64,000 bases of DNA from Hamadaea sp013361475 (GCF_040654195.1 NZ_JBFAHM010000012.1:1-64000); one strand, 5' to 3'. Shown: positions 1 through 9,690, counted from the first letter of the stretch. Notes: generated by a model from the letters alone, not told the origin. Made by a program: numbers and translations.

Positions 1-358
1 TTTCCCTTCGCCACGTCGTCATCAACGACCGTGGGTTCTACATCGACCATCGGTGCTCCCTTGAGAGGGACTTACACCGTTCGTCTTACAGTCCCCCGTC
101 GAGCCGCACTGCCGCCACATTGGAAATGTGTAGGTCGACTGTGTGGGTTGTCGCTGTTCCGTGTGACACCGTGCGAGCCAGACTCTGCAGCCATGCGACT
201 GAAGATCACCGCTTCGATGGGTGATCGCCACACAGCCACCGGTGTTTCGGGCGCGCCACCGCCCTAGGTCTGGCGGCGGCAAACCTTTCCTCCAGGTGAT
301 CTGCAACCAGTCGCTGTAGTGCTGCATCCGGCAGTTAGGCAATTTCGGAAGGAGTCAG
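1..358. other. Upstream intergenic region, no gene recognised
   Basis: No reading frame here has actinomycete codon use or resembles a known family. The short frames present look like chance openings. The only functional element I can support is the ribosome binding site GGAAGGAG at about 347-354, just before the first gene. I looked for the c-di-AMP (ydaO-type) riboswitch that often precedes actinomycete cell-wall hydrolases and could not find its conserved blocks. Confidence 0.5.
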
Positions 359-1702
359 ATGCGTCTTCGTTCACAATTCGGCGTACTCGCCCCGGCGGTG
401 GGTTTGGCGCTCGCCGCGTCGATGATGGTGGTCGTGTCGCCGGCGAGTGCTGCGGGCCCCTATCTCGAGCTCCCATTTACCTGCGGTACCTCGTGGACAG
501 GTAACTCTGGCGACAGCAACAAGCACAGAAACTACGAGATCGACTGGAACCTGTCGTCCGGCGCAGAGGACCGGGGGAAGCCGGTGCTGGCCGCGGCGGC
601 GGGCACGATCAGGTGGGAGGGGGGCGAGAGTTCGGACTACGGAAACTACCTGGAGATCGACCACGGTAACGGCTACTCCACCCTGTACGCCCACCTCGAT
701 ACCAAGTTTGCGCACAACGGCGACTCAGTCGCCCAGGGCGAGACGATCGGTACCGTCGGCAACACCGACGGAAACAGCCCCGGCATTAGTCCGCACCTGC
801 ACTTCGAGTACCGCAACCGCGGCAGCGGGGAGGGCTACCCGGACTACATCCGGCCGGCCTCGTTCCACGGTGACCCGTTCGACTATGCCACCGGCGTGGA
901 GACGTACGTCAGCCAGAACTGCGGTGGTTCGTCGCGTCTAACGGGGACGGTGTCTGACTTCAGCGGTGACGGGCATTCGGATGTCCTCGGCGTCGACTCT
1001 ACCGGCGACCTGTGGTACTACCCGAACAACAACCTCGCGCTGTCCACCACCACGCGCAAGCAAATCGGCCAGGGTTGGGGCACGTTCAAGCACGTCATGG
1101 CCGCCGATTTCTCCGGCGACGGATACGCCGACGTCCTGGGCGTGGACTCTACGGGCGACCTCTGGTACTACCCGAACAACGGCCTTGCGCTGTCCACTAC
1201 GACCCGTAAGCAGCTCGGCCAGGGTTGGGGCACGTTCAAGCACGTCATGGCCGCCGATTTCTCCGGTGACGGGCACGCCGATGTCCTGGGCGTGGACTCT
1301 ACGGGCGACCTCTGGTACTACCCGAACAACAACCTCGCGCTGTCCACCACCACGCGTAAGCAGATCGGCCAGGGTTGGGGCACGTTCAAACAGGTCATGG
1401 CCGCTGACTTCTCCGGTGACGGGCACGCCGACGTCATCGGCGTCGACGGCACCGGCGACCTCTGGTACTACCCGAACAACAACCTCGCCCTGTCCACGAC
1501 CACCCGTAAGCAGCTCGGCCAGGGTTGGGGCACCTTCAAACACGTCTTCGCCTCGGACTTCTCCGGCGACGAGCACGCCGACGTCATCGGCGTCGACGGC
1601 ACCGGCGACCTCTGGTACTACCCGAACAACAACCTCGCCCTGTCCACCACCACCCGCAAACAGCTCGGCCAAGGCTGGAGCACATACCCGTTCGTCATGT
1701 AA
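359..1702 (+). CDS. Secreted M23 metallopeptidase with FG-GAP-like C-terminal repeats
   Basis: A 447-residue exported cell-wall hydrolase. Residues 1-31 are a Sec signal peptide ending SPASA. Residues about 45-180 are an M23 (LytM-type) endopeptidase domain with the zinc and catalytic pattern H56 and D62, then H112, then the HxH pair H146/H148 in PHLHFE. This family cuts peptidoglycan cross-bridges. From about residue 199 to the end are five 50-residue repeats (consensus DFSGDGHADVLGVD, then GDLWYYPNN, ending KQLGQGWGTFKHVMAA), an FG-GAP/VCBS-like block with a Ca-binding-like D-rich loop, presumably for surface or wall attachment. The ATG follows GGAAGGAG with correct spacing. The C-terminal half is almost identical in DNA to that of the next gene (1859-3211), which suggests recent duplication or gene conversion. 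The hydrolase assignment is firm; the exact bond cut is unknown. Confidence 0.9.
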   Translation: MRLRSQFGVLAPAVGLALAASMMVVVSPASAAGPYLELPFTCGTSWTGNSGDSNKHRNYEIDWNLSSGAEDRGKPVLAAAAGTIRWEGGESSDYGNYLEIDHGNGYSTLYAHLDTKFAHNGDSVAQGETIGTVGNTDGNSPGISPHLHFEYRNRGSGEGYPDYIRPASFHGDPFDYATGVETYVSQNCGGSSRLTGTVSDFSGDGHSDVLGVDSTGDLWYYPNNNLALSTTTRKQIGQGWGTFKHVMAADFSGDGYADVLGVDSTGDLWYYPNNGLALSTTTRKQLGQGWGTFKHVMAADFSGDGHADVLGVDSTGDLWYYPNNNLALSTTTRKQIGQGWGTFKQVMAADFSGDGHADVIGVDGTGDLWYYPNNNLALSTTTRKQLGQGWGTFKHVFASDFSGDEHADVIGVDGTGDLWYYPNNNLALSTTTRKQLGQGWSTYPFVM

Positions 1703-1707
1703 CACCC

Positions 1708-1746
1708 GGTGTGGCGGCTCCCAGAACCCCCAAGAGCCGCCACACC
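1708..1746 (+). terminator. Rho-independent-type terminator hairpin, copy 1
   Basis: A perfect 13-bp stem, GTGTGGCGGCTC extended by one G-C pair and pairing with GAGCCGCCACAC, encloses a 13-nt loop. It begins 6 nt after the TAA of the M23 gene. There is no long T-tract, as is usual in actinomycetes. The same element recurs after the next gene. Confidence 0.8.
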
Positions 1747-1858
1747 CCTTCCGCTGAAGCGACAGAGCGGCTGGGCCCGATCCTGACCGTCATGCGCTGG
1801 CTTTCCATTCTTCGCCGCCACTTTCCTGTGCGGCTGTGCCTATTCCGAGGAGTGCTGT

Positions 1859-3211
1859 GTGAAACGCACCATCAGCAAGATAGTTTCCGGCCTGGCTACC
1901 GTGACCGTCAGCGTGGCTCTGGCGGTTCTGGTCTACGCACCCGATGCGTACGCCATCGAGTTGCGTCCCTGCGACCCAGGCGGACCGACATCCCAGGACC
2001 TGAGCATTGGCCAACAGCTCAACACTCAACTCACCAAGGACATGCGCGGCCACATGGGTGCCTACGAAACCTCGTGCGCCCGGGTGATTACCCAGACCGT
2101 CAAGGCGAGGGGACTCTCCTCCCGGGCTGCGGTCATCGCGGTGACCACCGTCATCGTGGAGACACACCTGCAGAACCTGAACGGCGGTGACCTCGACAGC
2201 ATCGGTCTCTACCAGCAGCGGTCGGGGTGGGGCAGTGCGACGCAACGCATCGACGCGGTCTGGGCCACCAACCGGTTCCTCACCGAAATGCTCAACCTCT
2301 ACCCGAACAACGGGTGGACGACCGGCAACATCGGTGACATCTGCCAATCGATCCAGCGCTCCGCCTATCCGGACCGGTACTCGGTCCAGGTGAGTGACGC
2401 CCAGATCATCGTCAACGCCCTGTGGAACCTGGGCAGTTCGTCGCGTCTAACGGGGACGGTGTCTGACTTCAGCGGTGACGGGCATTCGGATGTCCTCGGC
2501 GTCGACTCTACCGGCGACCTCTGGTACTACCCGAACAACAACCTCGCCCTGTCCACCACCACGCGCAAGCAAATCGGCCAGGGCTGGGGCACGTTCAAGC
2601 ACGTCATGGCGGCCGACTTCTCCGGCGACGGATACGCCGACGTCCTGGGCGTGGACTCTACGGGCGACCTCTGGTACTACCCGAACAACGGCCTTGCGCT
2701 GTCCACCACGACCCGTAAGCAGCTCGGCCAGGGCTGGGGCACGTTCAAGCACGTCATGGCCGCCGATTTCTCCGGTGACGGGCACGCCGATGTCCTGGGC
2801 GTGGACTCTACGGGCGACCTCTGGTACTACCCGAACAACAACCTCGCGCTGTCCACCACCACGCGTAAGCAGATCGGCCAGGGTTGGGGCACGTTCAAAC
2901 AGGTCATGGCCGCTGACTTCTCCGGTGACGGGCACGCCGACGTCATCGGCGTCGACGGCACCGGCGACCTCTGGTACTACCCGAACAACAACCTCGCCCT
3001 GTCCACGACCACCCGTAAGCAGCTCGGCCAGGGCTGGGGCACCTTCAAGCACGTCTTCGCCTCGGACTTCTCCGGCGACGAGCACGCCGACGTCATCGGC
3101 GTCGACGGCACCGGCGACCTCTGGTACTACCCGAACAACAACCTCGCCCTGTCCACCACCACCCGCAAACAGCTCGGCCAAGGCTGGAGCACATACCCGT
3201 TCGTCATGTAA
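1859..3211 (+). CDS. Secreted lysozyme-like protein with FG-GAP-like C-terminal repeats
   Basis: A 450-residue exported protein. Residues 1-32 are a signal peptide ending DAYA. Residues about 45-190 resemble the lysozyme-like/goose-type transglycosylase fold: a helical segment VIVETHLQNL carries the candidate catalytic Glu E101, followed by GLYQQR (116-121), a common pattern in actinomycete muralytic domains. From about residue 193 the protein has the same five 50-residue FG-GAP-like repeats as the upstream M23 protein. The GTG start is preceded by GAGGAG. The two enzymes would attack different bonds of peptidoglycan (glycan strand and peptide) while sharing a targeting module, so they may work as a pair. 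The catalytic residue is inferred from pattern only. Confidence 0.8.
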   Translation: MKRTISKIVSGLATVTVSVALAVLVYAPDAYAIELRPCDPGGPTSQDLSIGQQLNTQLTKDMRGHMGAYETSCARVITQTVKARGLSSRAAVIAVTTVIVETHLQNLNGGDLDSIGLYQQRSGWGSATQRIDAVWATNRFLTEMLNLYPNNGWTTGNIGDICQSIQRSAYPDRYSVQVSDAQIIVNALWNLGSSSRLTGTVSDFSGDGHSDVLGVDSTGDLWYYPNNNLALSTTTRKQIGQGWGTFKHVMAADFSGDGYADVLGVDSTGDLWYYPNNGLALSTTTRKQLGQGWGTFKHVMAADFSGDGHADVLGVDSTGDLWYYPNNNLALSTTTRKQIGQGWGTFKQVMAADFSGDGHADVIGVDGTGDLWYYPNNNLALSTTTRKQLGQGWGTFKHVFASDFSGDEHADVIGVDGTGDLWYYPNNNLALSTTTRKQLGQGWSTYPFVM

Positions 3212-3216
3212 CACCC

Positions 3217-3255
3217 GGTGTGGCGGCTCCCAGAACCCCCAAGAGCCGCCACACC
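3217..3255 (+). terminator. Rho-independent-type terminator hairpin, copy 2
   Basis: The same 13-bp stem and loop found after the M23 gene lies 6 nt after the TAA of the lysozyme-like gene. It was copied together with the coding repeats. Confidence 0.8.
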
Positions 3256-3303
3256 CCCTCCGAACGGGCCGCCCGGTCACAGGGCGGGCCACCAAGGTCA
3301 GCC

Positions 3304-5871
3304 CTATGCGCGATTTTGCCGTGTGGCCCGAATGGTCGGGCTCACCGTACGCAGCCGTAGGCATCGTTCGTCGAGCCCTAGATCGAGCAGAATGCGGTGA
3401 CACTCAGCACGGTGCCTTCTAGCCTCGGGGTCGCCGAGCAGGGTCAGAGCGCGGTCGATACGGGCGTGTATTCGTGCCTCCTCCAATGGGAGTCGAAGCC
3501 GCTGCCAGGTCTGCAGGGCGCGCCGCAGCGGTCCGATCGCCTCGCCTGGCCGATCCCGCGCCAGAGCGAGATCGGCCAACGACCGCAATGCGTACGCGGC
3601 GCTGCCCCAGTCGCCGAGCCGTTCGAACTCAGCGCAGGCTCGGCCGATCAGCGTGCCGGCTTCGGTCCACCGACCACGGCGCACCGCAAGGTCACCCAGC
3701 CGGTTCTCGGCGAAAGCGGCCGCGCCCTCGTGCCCGGTCGTCCGGAAGATGGTCAACGCCTCCGTGAGGGCATCCTCAACTGCGTCGTCGTGGCCGAGGT
3801 CGGCCAGCACATCGGCGTGGGTGAGAAGGCGCATCGCAGTCTGGAAGGGAGCACCCGCGGTCCGCTGGATCGCCACCGCTCGCGTAGACAGCGGCTCGGC
3901 AAGCTCCGGTCGGCCCGCCTCCGTGTGGACGGTCGCCGCACCGGACAACGCGGAAGTGAGCCGCAGCAGGGACGCGTCGGCACTGCTGGCGGCGACGATG
4001 GCCTGTTCGTACAATTCGATCGCCTCCGTGAGCCGGCCGCGGCGCTTCGCGTACAACGCGGCCTGCTGCAGAGCTCGTATCTCGAGATCCCGTTCGCCCA
4101 GCGCGCTGGCCACCGTCAGCAGCTCCGCGGTCAGTGCGGGCACCTCCGCATCGCGATCGCTGTCGACGTATGCCGAGAACAGCGCCTGCGCGAGGCGCAG
4201 CCACAGGCGGTCCTGTCCGCTCGCCCGTGCGACTGCCAGCGCGGCGCGAAGGGTTCCCGTGCGTTCGTCCGGGTAGCCCCGAACCCGGAGAAAGCCGGCG
4301 AGACGCAACGCGAGTCCACCCGCCAGGTCGCCGCGATCCGACCGGCAGGCGTGACCCACCGCCGCGATCAGGTTGGCCCGTTCAACCTCGAACCAGTCAG
4401 CCGGCGTGGCCTGCACTGTCGCGACGGCGCGCGGCGGGACCGGTCCGACCGGCAAGTCTTTGCCGAACTCGTATCCGTGGCCGAACCCGTCGTCGGCCAC
4501 GCCGGCAAGCGCGAGCCAGGCCGTCAGGAGGCGGGCGATCACCCGATCGCGATCGCCGTCGGGATCCTCCCTCAGAGCTCGTTCCCGGGCAAAGTCAGCG
4601 ACCAGGTCATGCAGGCGAAACCGCTGCTGACCAGCTGTATCAACGCCGACCGGCTCGACGAGGTGCAAGTTGACGAGTTCGTCCAACAACGGATCGGCGG
4701 ACCGCTCAGCGAGCTCATCGGCCACCCAGGCCGGCCACTCCGGCGCCCACAGCAGTCCCAGCCGGCGAAACAGCAGCTGGTGAGACGGGCCGAGCGCCCG
4801 ATAGCTGAGCCCGATGCTGGCCCTGACGTCGAGGTCGCCGACGGACAGCGCGTCCAGCCGCCCGTGTTCAACGGTGAGCCGGCGGCGGAACTCAGCGATA
4901 CTCCAATCACGCCGCACCGCCAGCCGGCCGGCCGCGACACAGATCGCCAGTGGGGAGTGGCCGCACGCCTCCACGACGTCGCCGGCGGCGGCCGGTTCAG
5001 CGGCGATTCGCTCAGACCCGGCGATGCGGGCCAGCAGCCTCAGCGCGTCCTCAGGGGCCAGCGCTGGAACGGTCCACCGCGCGGTGCAGCCCAACGCCCC
5101 AAGCTGCCGTCGGGATGTGACGATCGTGGCGCTGCCACCGGCCGGGGGCAGCAGCGGCCGGACTTGTTCCTCTGCAGCTGCGTCATCCAGCACCAGGAGC
5201 ATCCGTCGTCCGGCAAGGTGGCTGCGGTATGCAGCGAGCCGCTCATCGCGGTCCTCCGGCACCTCGGCGGATGAGACGCCCAGTGCCCGCAGAAACCGGC
5301 CGAGAACGGCATGCGAATCGACCGGCTCGTCCTGCATACCACGCAGATCTGCGAAAAGCTGGCCATCGGCGAAGTCGCCGAGTAGTTCGTGTCCGACGGC
5401 AAGCGCCACCGCAGTCTTGCCGATCCCGCCCAGGCCCACCAGCACGACAGTCCGCGGCCCGGCCGGGTCAGCCCGACGAATCTCCTCTCTCACCTCGGCG
5501 ATCAACGCGTCGCGACCGGTCAGCGCCGACGGCGGCGGCAACTGGCGCGGGACGGCACCGCCTGCCGATCCGGCGACCGTCGTTGGCAAGTCCTCGCTAC
5601 CAACCGGTTGCTGAGCGTCGCCCGGCCCCCCGTTTCCGATGGGCGCCGGCCGGCGGGCCGCCGCGGCGGCGAAGGCCGACCGTTGCTCGCTGGTCAGCCC
5701 GAGGACATCAGCCAGGCGGGTGATCGTGTACTGGTGTGGAAATCTTCGGGTGCCTCGTTCCAACGAGCCGACCGCCTGACTACTGATCGACGCTCGCACA
5801 GCGAGCTGCTCCTGAGTCAGGCCTGCCGACTTGCGGTATGTCCGAAGCAACTCACCGAATGACACCGCCAT
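3304..5871 (-). CDS. XRE-family HTH regulator with NB-ARC ATPase and TPR domains
   Basis: An 855-residue STAND-type regulator. Residues about 6-60 are a Cro/C1-type helix-turn-helix (AGLTQEQLAVRASISSQAV). Residues about 117-330 are an NB-ARC ATPase with Walker A GLGGIGKT (146-153) and a Walker B-like MLLVLDD (about 222-228). The remaining half is helical TPR-like repeats with many ALYAKRRG-type helices. Such proteins are signal-dependent transcription switches in actinomycetes, related to AfsR but without its BTAD domain. The ATG at 5869-5871 is used because the HTH begins a few residues later. It is convergent with the cell-wall hydrolase pair and its target is unknown. Confidence 0.85.
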   Translation of the reverse strand: MAVSFGELLRTYRKSAGLTQEQLAVRASISSQAVGSLERGTRRFPHQYTITRLADVLGLTSEQRSAFAAAAARRPAPIGNGGPGDAQQPVGSEDLPTTVAGSAGGAVPRQLPPPSALTGRDALIAEVREEIRRADPAGPRTVVLVGLGGIGKTAVALAVGHELLGDFADGQLFADLRGMQDEPVDSHAVLGRFLRALGVSSAEVPEDRDERLAAYRSHLAGRRMLLVLDDAAAEEQVRPLLPPAGGSATIVTSRRQLGALGCTARWTVPALAPEDALRLLARIAGSERIAAEPAAAGDVVEACGHSPLAICVAAGRLAVRRDWSIAEFRRRLTVEHGRLDALSVGDLDVRASIGLSYRALGPSHQLLFRRLGLLWAPEWPAWVADELAERSADPLLDELVNLHLVEPVGVDTAGQQRFRLHDLVADFARERALREDPDGDRDRVIARLLTAWLALAGVADDGFGHGYEFGKDLPVGPVPPRAVATVQATPADWFEVERANLIAAVGHACRSDRGDLAGGLALRLAGFLRVRGYPDERTGTLRAALAVARASGQDRLWLRLAQALFSAYVDSDRDAEVPALTAELLTVASALGERDLEIRALQQAALYAKRRGRLTEAIELYEQAIVAASSADASLLRLTSALSGAATVHTEAGRPELAEPLSTRAVAIQRTAGAPFQTAMRLLTHADVLADLGHDDAVEDALTEALTIFRTTGHEGAAAFAENRLGDLAVRRGRWTEAGTLIGRACAEFERLGDWGSAAYALRSLADLALARDRPGEAIGPLRRALQTWQRLRLPLEEARIHARIDRALTLLGDPEARRHRAECHRILLDLGLDERCLRLRTVSPTIRATRQNRA

Positions 5872-6032
5872 GTGATGCTGCTCCTCACGCCAGACTCCGT
5901 ACTCGACGGGGGACGTCGAAAGTGCGGATCATCGAAGGGGTCGCCTCCACCTGTCTGCTGGTCTCAAACGCAGGCTGAATGCAGCCTACATTCCAATGTG
6001 TTCTGTATTGCCCAGCGGCGATCCAGATGGGC

Positions 6033-6520
6033 TCAACGAAATTTCGCGGGGGTCCAGGTGACCGGGGGTTCGCCGGTTTGTGGCGCAGCGGGTGCGTAAC
6101 CGCTGCTTGACGGAGTTGCGGCATCCGTAGGCGTCCCGGGGCAACGGTCGTGATCACCCGGTTGGTGCCCTCCGACCCGGCGTTGGTGATCTTGCCTGTA
6201 GGAACGCGGGGGTTGGCCACCAAATCTGCACCGTGGTCGCGAGCCGTTCGAGTTCAGGTAGGCCGGAGTCGCCGCAGCGAATGTTGAACTGGCAGAGCGC
6301 GTCGACGATCCGCCCACGGCTGGGGTAGGCACGCGCCAGCGGGCGATGGAGGCCGCCACGCGCGCCACCGCTACGTCGGCGCCGAGGAAGAGATTGTCAA
6401 TCATCGGCGCGTACCGTTTGGGACTGGGCTGTCGGTGCTCGGCTGCGATGCCAGACACCGCGAACAGCGGCCCGAGCAGACACATGGCGGCGACCACGGT
6501 GGCGATCGACGCCACGATCG
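6033..6520 (-). pseudogene. Decayed ISL3-family transposase C-terminal fragment
   Basis: Read on the minus strand in three shifting frames, this segment keeps the signature of the ISL3 transposase end: SGLPELERLATTVQIWWP (about 6225-6290), then ITNAGSEGTNRVI (about 6150-6195), then DAYGCRN followed by QRLRTRCATNRRTPGH (about 6060-6125). At least two frameshifts are needed to join these. The middle one lies in a run of C residues before the DAYG segment, where removing a single C would restore the frame. No N-terminal half and no inverted repeats were identified, so this is a relic and not an active element. It marks past insertion between the regulator at 3304-5871 and the membrane protein at 6866. 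Confidence 0.7.
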
Positions 6521-6865
6521 TCAGTGGATTGTCGCGTTTGGAGTCCCGATCATGTCGCTGGGACGCATCGATGCCGTCCTACGTTCCCGGAGGTCCAGGA
6601 CTGGCTGGCCTACCTCGACCGGCGACCCGGCTGGCCGCCACGACCACGCTCATCACCGCCGCGGCCTGGCCGTACAGCCAGCCATCCGAAGCACGAGAGC
6701 CGCCGACGCCACCGATCCGTGATGGCAGTATGCACACCCGCGCGTAGCATCACTCGCTTCAGCATTGCTACCGTCCACGAGAAGTCGAGGTAGGGCTAGC
6801 CATAGCAGGCATTTTGCGAGGCTGCCATGTTCTGGTGAACGCGCCTGACGGCGAAGCTTGTGATC
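6521..6865. other. Region with no recognised gene
   Basis: I see no convincing reading frame in this stretch upstream of the membrane protein gene. A long minus-strand frame that covers it also runs through the membrane protein gene and looks like a high-GC shadow. Confidence 0.4.
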
Positions 6866-7828
6866 ATGAAAATCACCGTCACCCCCCAGGGCTGGCACCG
6901 TCCGCTGCTGGTCGTCGCGTTTCTGATGGCCGGACTCAGCGTGGTCGCGGCGGCGGGGCTCATGCTGGACGATCGGGTCCTGGTCGGCGCCCCGATCTGG
7001 CTCAAGCCGTTGAAGTTCACGATCTCGTTCGCCATCTACGCCGGTACGCTGTCGTGGCTGCTCTCGGTGACTCGGCGTGCACCGCGTACGACCTGGGCGA
7101 TGGGGGCGGTCGTGGCCGCCGGTCTGGTCATCGAGATAGCCCTGATCTTCGTCCAGATCGGCTACCGCGGCCGGATGCTCCACTTCAACCAGTCGACGCC
7201 GCTGGACACCGACTTCACCATCGTGATGGCCTTCACCATCTACGCACTGTGGGGTGCGACGTTGGCCATCACGATTCTGGCGATGACCCAAAGGCTGGGT
7301 GGCCGCGCCGTGACGCTGGCGCTGCGGCTCGGACTGGTGATCACGGTGATCGGGCTGGCCCTGGGCATGCTGATGGTGAAGCCGACCGCCGAGCAACAAG
7401 CCGCCATCGACGCCGGTCAGCACCTCGCGATCGTCGGCGGTCACAGTGTCGGCGTTCCGGACGGAGGACCAGGGCTGCCGTTTCTGACCTGGAGCACGAC
7501 CGGCGGCGACCTGCGCATTCCGCACTTCATCGGCATCCACGCACTGCAGCTGCTGCCGCTGCTGTCGATACTGTTCATCCGGCGGTTCGGAGAGCGGGTC
7601 GCGGGCCGTCTGGTCTGGGTCGCGGCAAGCGGCTATGCCGGCATGCTGGTGCTGCTGACCTGGCAGGCACTGCGGGCGCAGCCCTTGGTGCGGCCGGACT
7701 GGGCGACGCTCACGGCGTTGGGATTCCTGCTGCTGGCGACGGTCGGGTCCGGCTACGCGGTGATCCGTCGCGCGAAGCATGGTCGTGGGCCGGTGGAATC
7801 GGTCTTCGTCTTCGTCGGTAAGGGATGA
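6866..7828 (+). CDS. Multi-pass membrane protein of unknown function
   Basis: About 320 residues with seven or eight hydrophobic segments (for example LLVVAFLMAGLSVVAAAGLM near the start and LLLATVGSGYAVI near the end), so an integral membrane protein. No enzymatic motif is evident. I chose the ATG at 6866; a GTG two codons upstream (6860) is also possible. No strong ribosome binding site precedes either, so translation may be leaderless. It stands alone between the ISL3 relic and the glycan locus. Codon use is typical of the window, so it is a real gene, but I do not recognise the family. Confidence 0.75.
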   Translation: MKITVTPQGWHRPLLVVAFLMAGLSVVAAAGLMLDDRVLVGAPIWLKPLKFTISFAIYAGTLSWLLSVTRRAPRTTWAMGAVVAAGLVIEIALIFVQIGYRGRMLHFNQSTPLDTDFTIVMAFTIYALWGATLAITILAMTQRLGGRAVTLALRLGLVITVIGLALGMLMVKPTAEQQAAIDAGQHLAIVGGHSVGVPDGGPGLPFLTWSTTGGDLRIPHFIGIHALQLLPLLSILFIRRFGERVAGRLVWVAASGYAGMLVLLTWQALRAQPLVRPDWATLTALGFLLLATVGSGYAVIRRAKHGRGPVESVFVFVGKG

Positions 7829-8136
7829 GAGAGAAACGCGACGTCCGAGCACGGTCGGGCTTGAGCCGCGCGAGGATGGGCCGTCACCCGCGCTCTGAGC
7901 GGCCATCCCCGGCGACGTGGATCCGGTGCCGGCCGTCGCGTCTCACGGTTCCTTCGTGAACCGCCTTGTACGCCGCGGCCGGCCCGGATCCCGTTCGCTG
8001 GTACGCCGAAGCGCCGACGCTTGCCCAGGCGACCGATGACTCCGTTCGGCTGGACCTGAAGGATAGGGCGACCGCGTGAACCAGCACGCCCTGGTTGGGC
8101 GCACCGCGGACGACACGCTCGCATGGCCGTCGGAGC
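7829..8136. other. Convergent intergenic region, no recognised gene
   Basis: This lies between the membrane protein gene and the end of the flavoprotein gene. A minus-strand frame (about 7884-8120) reads WASVGASAYQRTGSGPAA and onward in a plausible way but has no identifiable domain or independent start. It could be the remnant of a lost downstream gene. Confidence 0.35.
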
Positions 8137-9690
8137 CTACGCCCACGTGATGCGCTGACCTCGCTGCAGGATCCGAGACTGGAGGCTGGGAATGTCCACA
8201 TCTTGGACGTCGATCTGCCGGTCGATGGATTGCACGGCCGCGACGGCCGCGGATTCGGCCAGTACGCAGAAGACCGGTTCCATGCGAGTGGCGGCGTAAC
8301 CGATGTGGGTGGCGGAGAGGCAGACCGGCACCAAGAGATTGCCGCATTCGGCCTGCTTCGGCGTGACCGCGCGGTAGGGGATCGGATACGGCTTGCCGGT
8401 GCCCAGGTGGCCGCCGATGAACATGTCGCCTTCGGTCGCGACGCCGACCTGACCGGTTTGAGGGTCGGGGCACGCGATTCGCCGGACCGGATAGACGTCC
8501 ACCCCGAACAGGGCGAGGCCGATGCTGTCGCCCGGGTCTGTGCGGTTCAGCACGTCGTCATGCGTGACGGTGTAGCGCCCGTCGAGCCGTCGCGCCACAC
8601 GCACGTACAGCTGCGGCGGCCAGCCGCCGGTCTCGGGGAACACGGCCGCGTCAACGCCGTACGCCGCCGTCTCGGCGCGGAACTGCGCAGGCACGGAAGG
8701 ATCCGTCGACAGAAAATGGTGCAGACCGCGAAGGTAGTCGATGTGCAGCCGCCAGAGGCGTGACCGTTCGTCCCAGTCTCCGTCCTGGTACGCCCGGCTC
8801 ACCCCAAGCGGAGCGTTGCTGATCAAGGACGAGCGCTGATAGTTGTACTCGGCTGAGTTGAGCCAGCCGGGGAAGATGCCCCGCAACGCCTCGAGATCGC
8901 CGCGCTGGTGAACGACGTAGCGCCGGACCAACTCGAAGTCGTGCGGGTCGTAGTCGTCGGGTGGGGTGATCTCGGCCCGGCGAGCGGGATCGGTGGTCAC
9001 GTAGAAGCGGTAGTTGTACGCCTGGGTGTAGTCGTCGCCGGCCCCGAGCGGACGACCGTGATCGGCCTCGACGTGGGGGAGCAACCCACTCGTGCTGTCG
9101 CCCGGCACGATGTAGGGGTCGATGGGCGTCCAGTTGGTGACCGCCTGCACGCCGGCGACCTTCTCGCCGAAGGCGGCCGCCGACTCCCGTCCCGTGCGAT
9201 AGGAAACCCCGGCTGCCGCCATCAGGTCACCCTCGTAGGAAGCGTCGATGAACATCGTGGCTTCGACGACGGCGTCGAGAACGGACTCCGATGCCGGCAG
9301 GGGCACGCCCCACTGGTCGGGGTGTGAGGTTTCGAGCTGAACGGCGGCGATCCGGTTGCCGTCGCGCCGGACGGAGCGAACCCGGCGTTCGAAGACGACG
9401 GTGATGCCGGTGTCTTCGAGCCATGTGCGGAACCTGCGCCTGATGTCCAGCGGATCGTCGCCGAGCTCGAGAATCACGGAGCTGGTCAGTCCGCCGACCG
9501 CAGGGGGAATCGGGCAGTCCTGCCGGGGTTTGATGCCCGAACTCAGCATGCCGCCGAGCCAGCGGCTGGGCTCGACGAGGATCACCGACGCGCCTTCTTG
9601 GCGCGCCGTCATCGCGGCGACGCAGCCGGCCGCCGTGCCGCCGTAGACGCAGACGTCGGCCGTGATGGTCGAGCTCGTTGCGGTTGTCAT
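8137..9690 (-). CDS. FAD-dependent oxidoreductase of the glycan locus (left arm)
   Basis: A 517-residue flavoprotein. Near the N-terminus, ADVCVYGGTAAGCVAAMTARQ is a Rossmann dinucleotide-binding fold, followed by VILVEPSRWLGGMLSSGI, the pattern of the FAD_oxidored (PF12831) family found in carbohydrate loci. The C-terminal part contains GDMFIGGHLGTG and CLSATHIGYAATRMEPV, consistent with the second FAD-contacting region of the family. The ATG at 9690 is chosen because GGAG lies just upstream and the fold starts directly after it; the frame itself is open further upstream. It is transcribed after the large glycosidase gene (9782-13303) and probably co-regulated with it by the LacI operator at 13364-13385. 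The substrate is unknown; oxidation of a sugar or glycoside is inferred from context. Confidence 0.8.
   Translation of the reverse strand: MTTATSSTITADVCVYGGTAAGCVAAMTARQEGASVILVEPSRWLGGMLSSGIKPRQDCPIPPAVGGLTSSVILELGDDPLDIRRRFRTWLEDTGITVVFERRVRSVRRDGNRIAAVQLETSHPDQWGVPLPASESVLDAVVEATMFIDASYEGDLMAAAGVSYRTGRESAAAFGEKVAGVQAVTNWTPIDPYIVPGDSTSGLLPHVEADHGRPLGAGDDYTQAYNYRFYVTTDPARRAEITPPDDYDPHDFELVRRYVVHQRGDLEALRGIFPGWLNSAEYNYQRSSLISNAPLGVSRAYQDGDWDERSRLWRLHIDYLRGLHHFLSTDPSVPAQFRAETAAYGVDAAVFPETGGWPPQLYVRVARRLDGRYTVTHDDVLNRTDPGDSIGLALFGVDVYPVRRIACPDPQTGQVGVATEGDMFIGGHLGTGKPYPIPYRAVTPKQAECGNLLVPVCLSATHIGYAATRMEPVFCVLAESAAVAAVQSIDRQIDVQDVDIPSLQSRILQRGQRITWA

Larger units (their letters stand above)
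927..3255 (+). repeat. Near-identical direct duplication of about 820 bp (927-1748 and 2436-3257)
   Basis: Two copies offset by 1509 bp share almost every base from GTTCGTCGCGTCTAACG through the coding repeats, the stop codon and the terminator hairpin, ending shortly after CCACACCCC. Differences are scattered single bases, for example in codons for Gly and Ala. Inside each copy the coding sequence is itself a 150-bp period repeat, five units long. The upstream halves of the two genes are unrelated, so the boundary is sharp and lies exactly at the start of the repeat module. Confidence 0.95.

Noticed and set aside
150..358. c-di-AMP (ydaO-type) riboswitch upstream of the M23 gene
   Set aside because: Expected from family habits in actinomycetes, but the conserved sequence blocks are absent.
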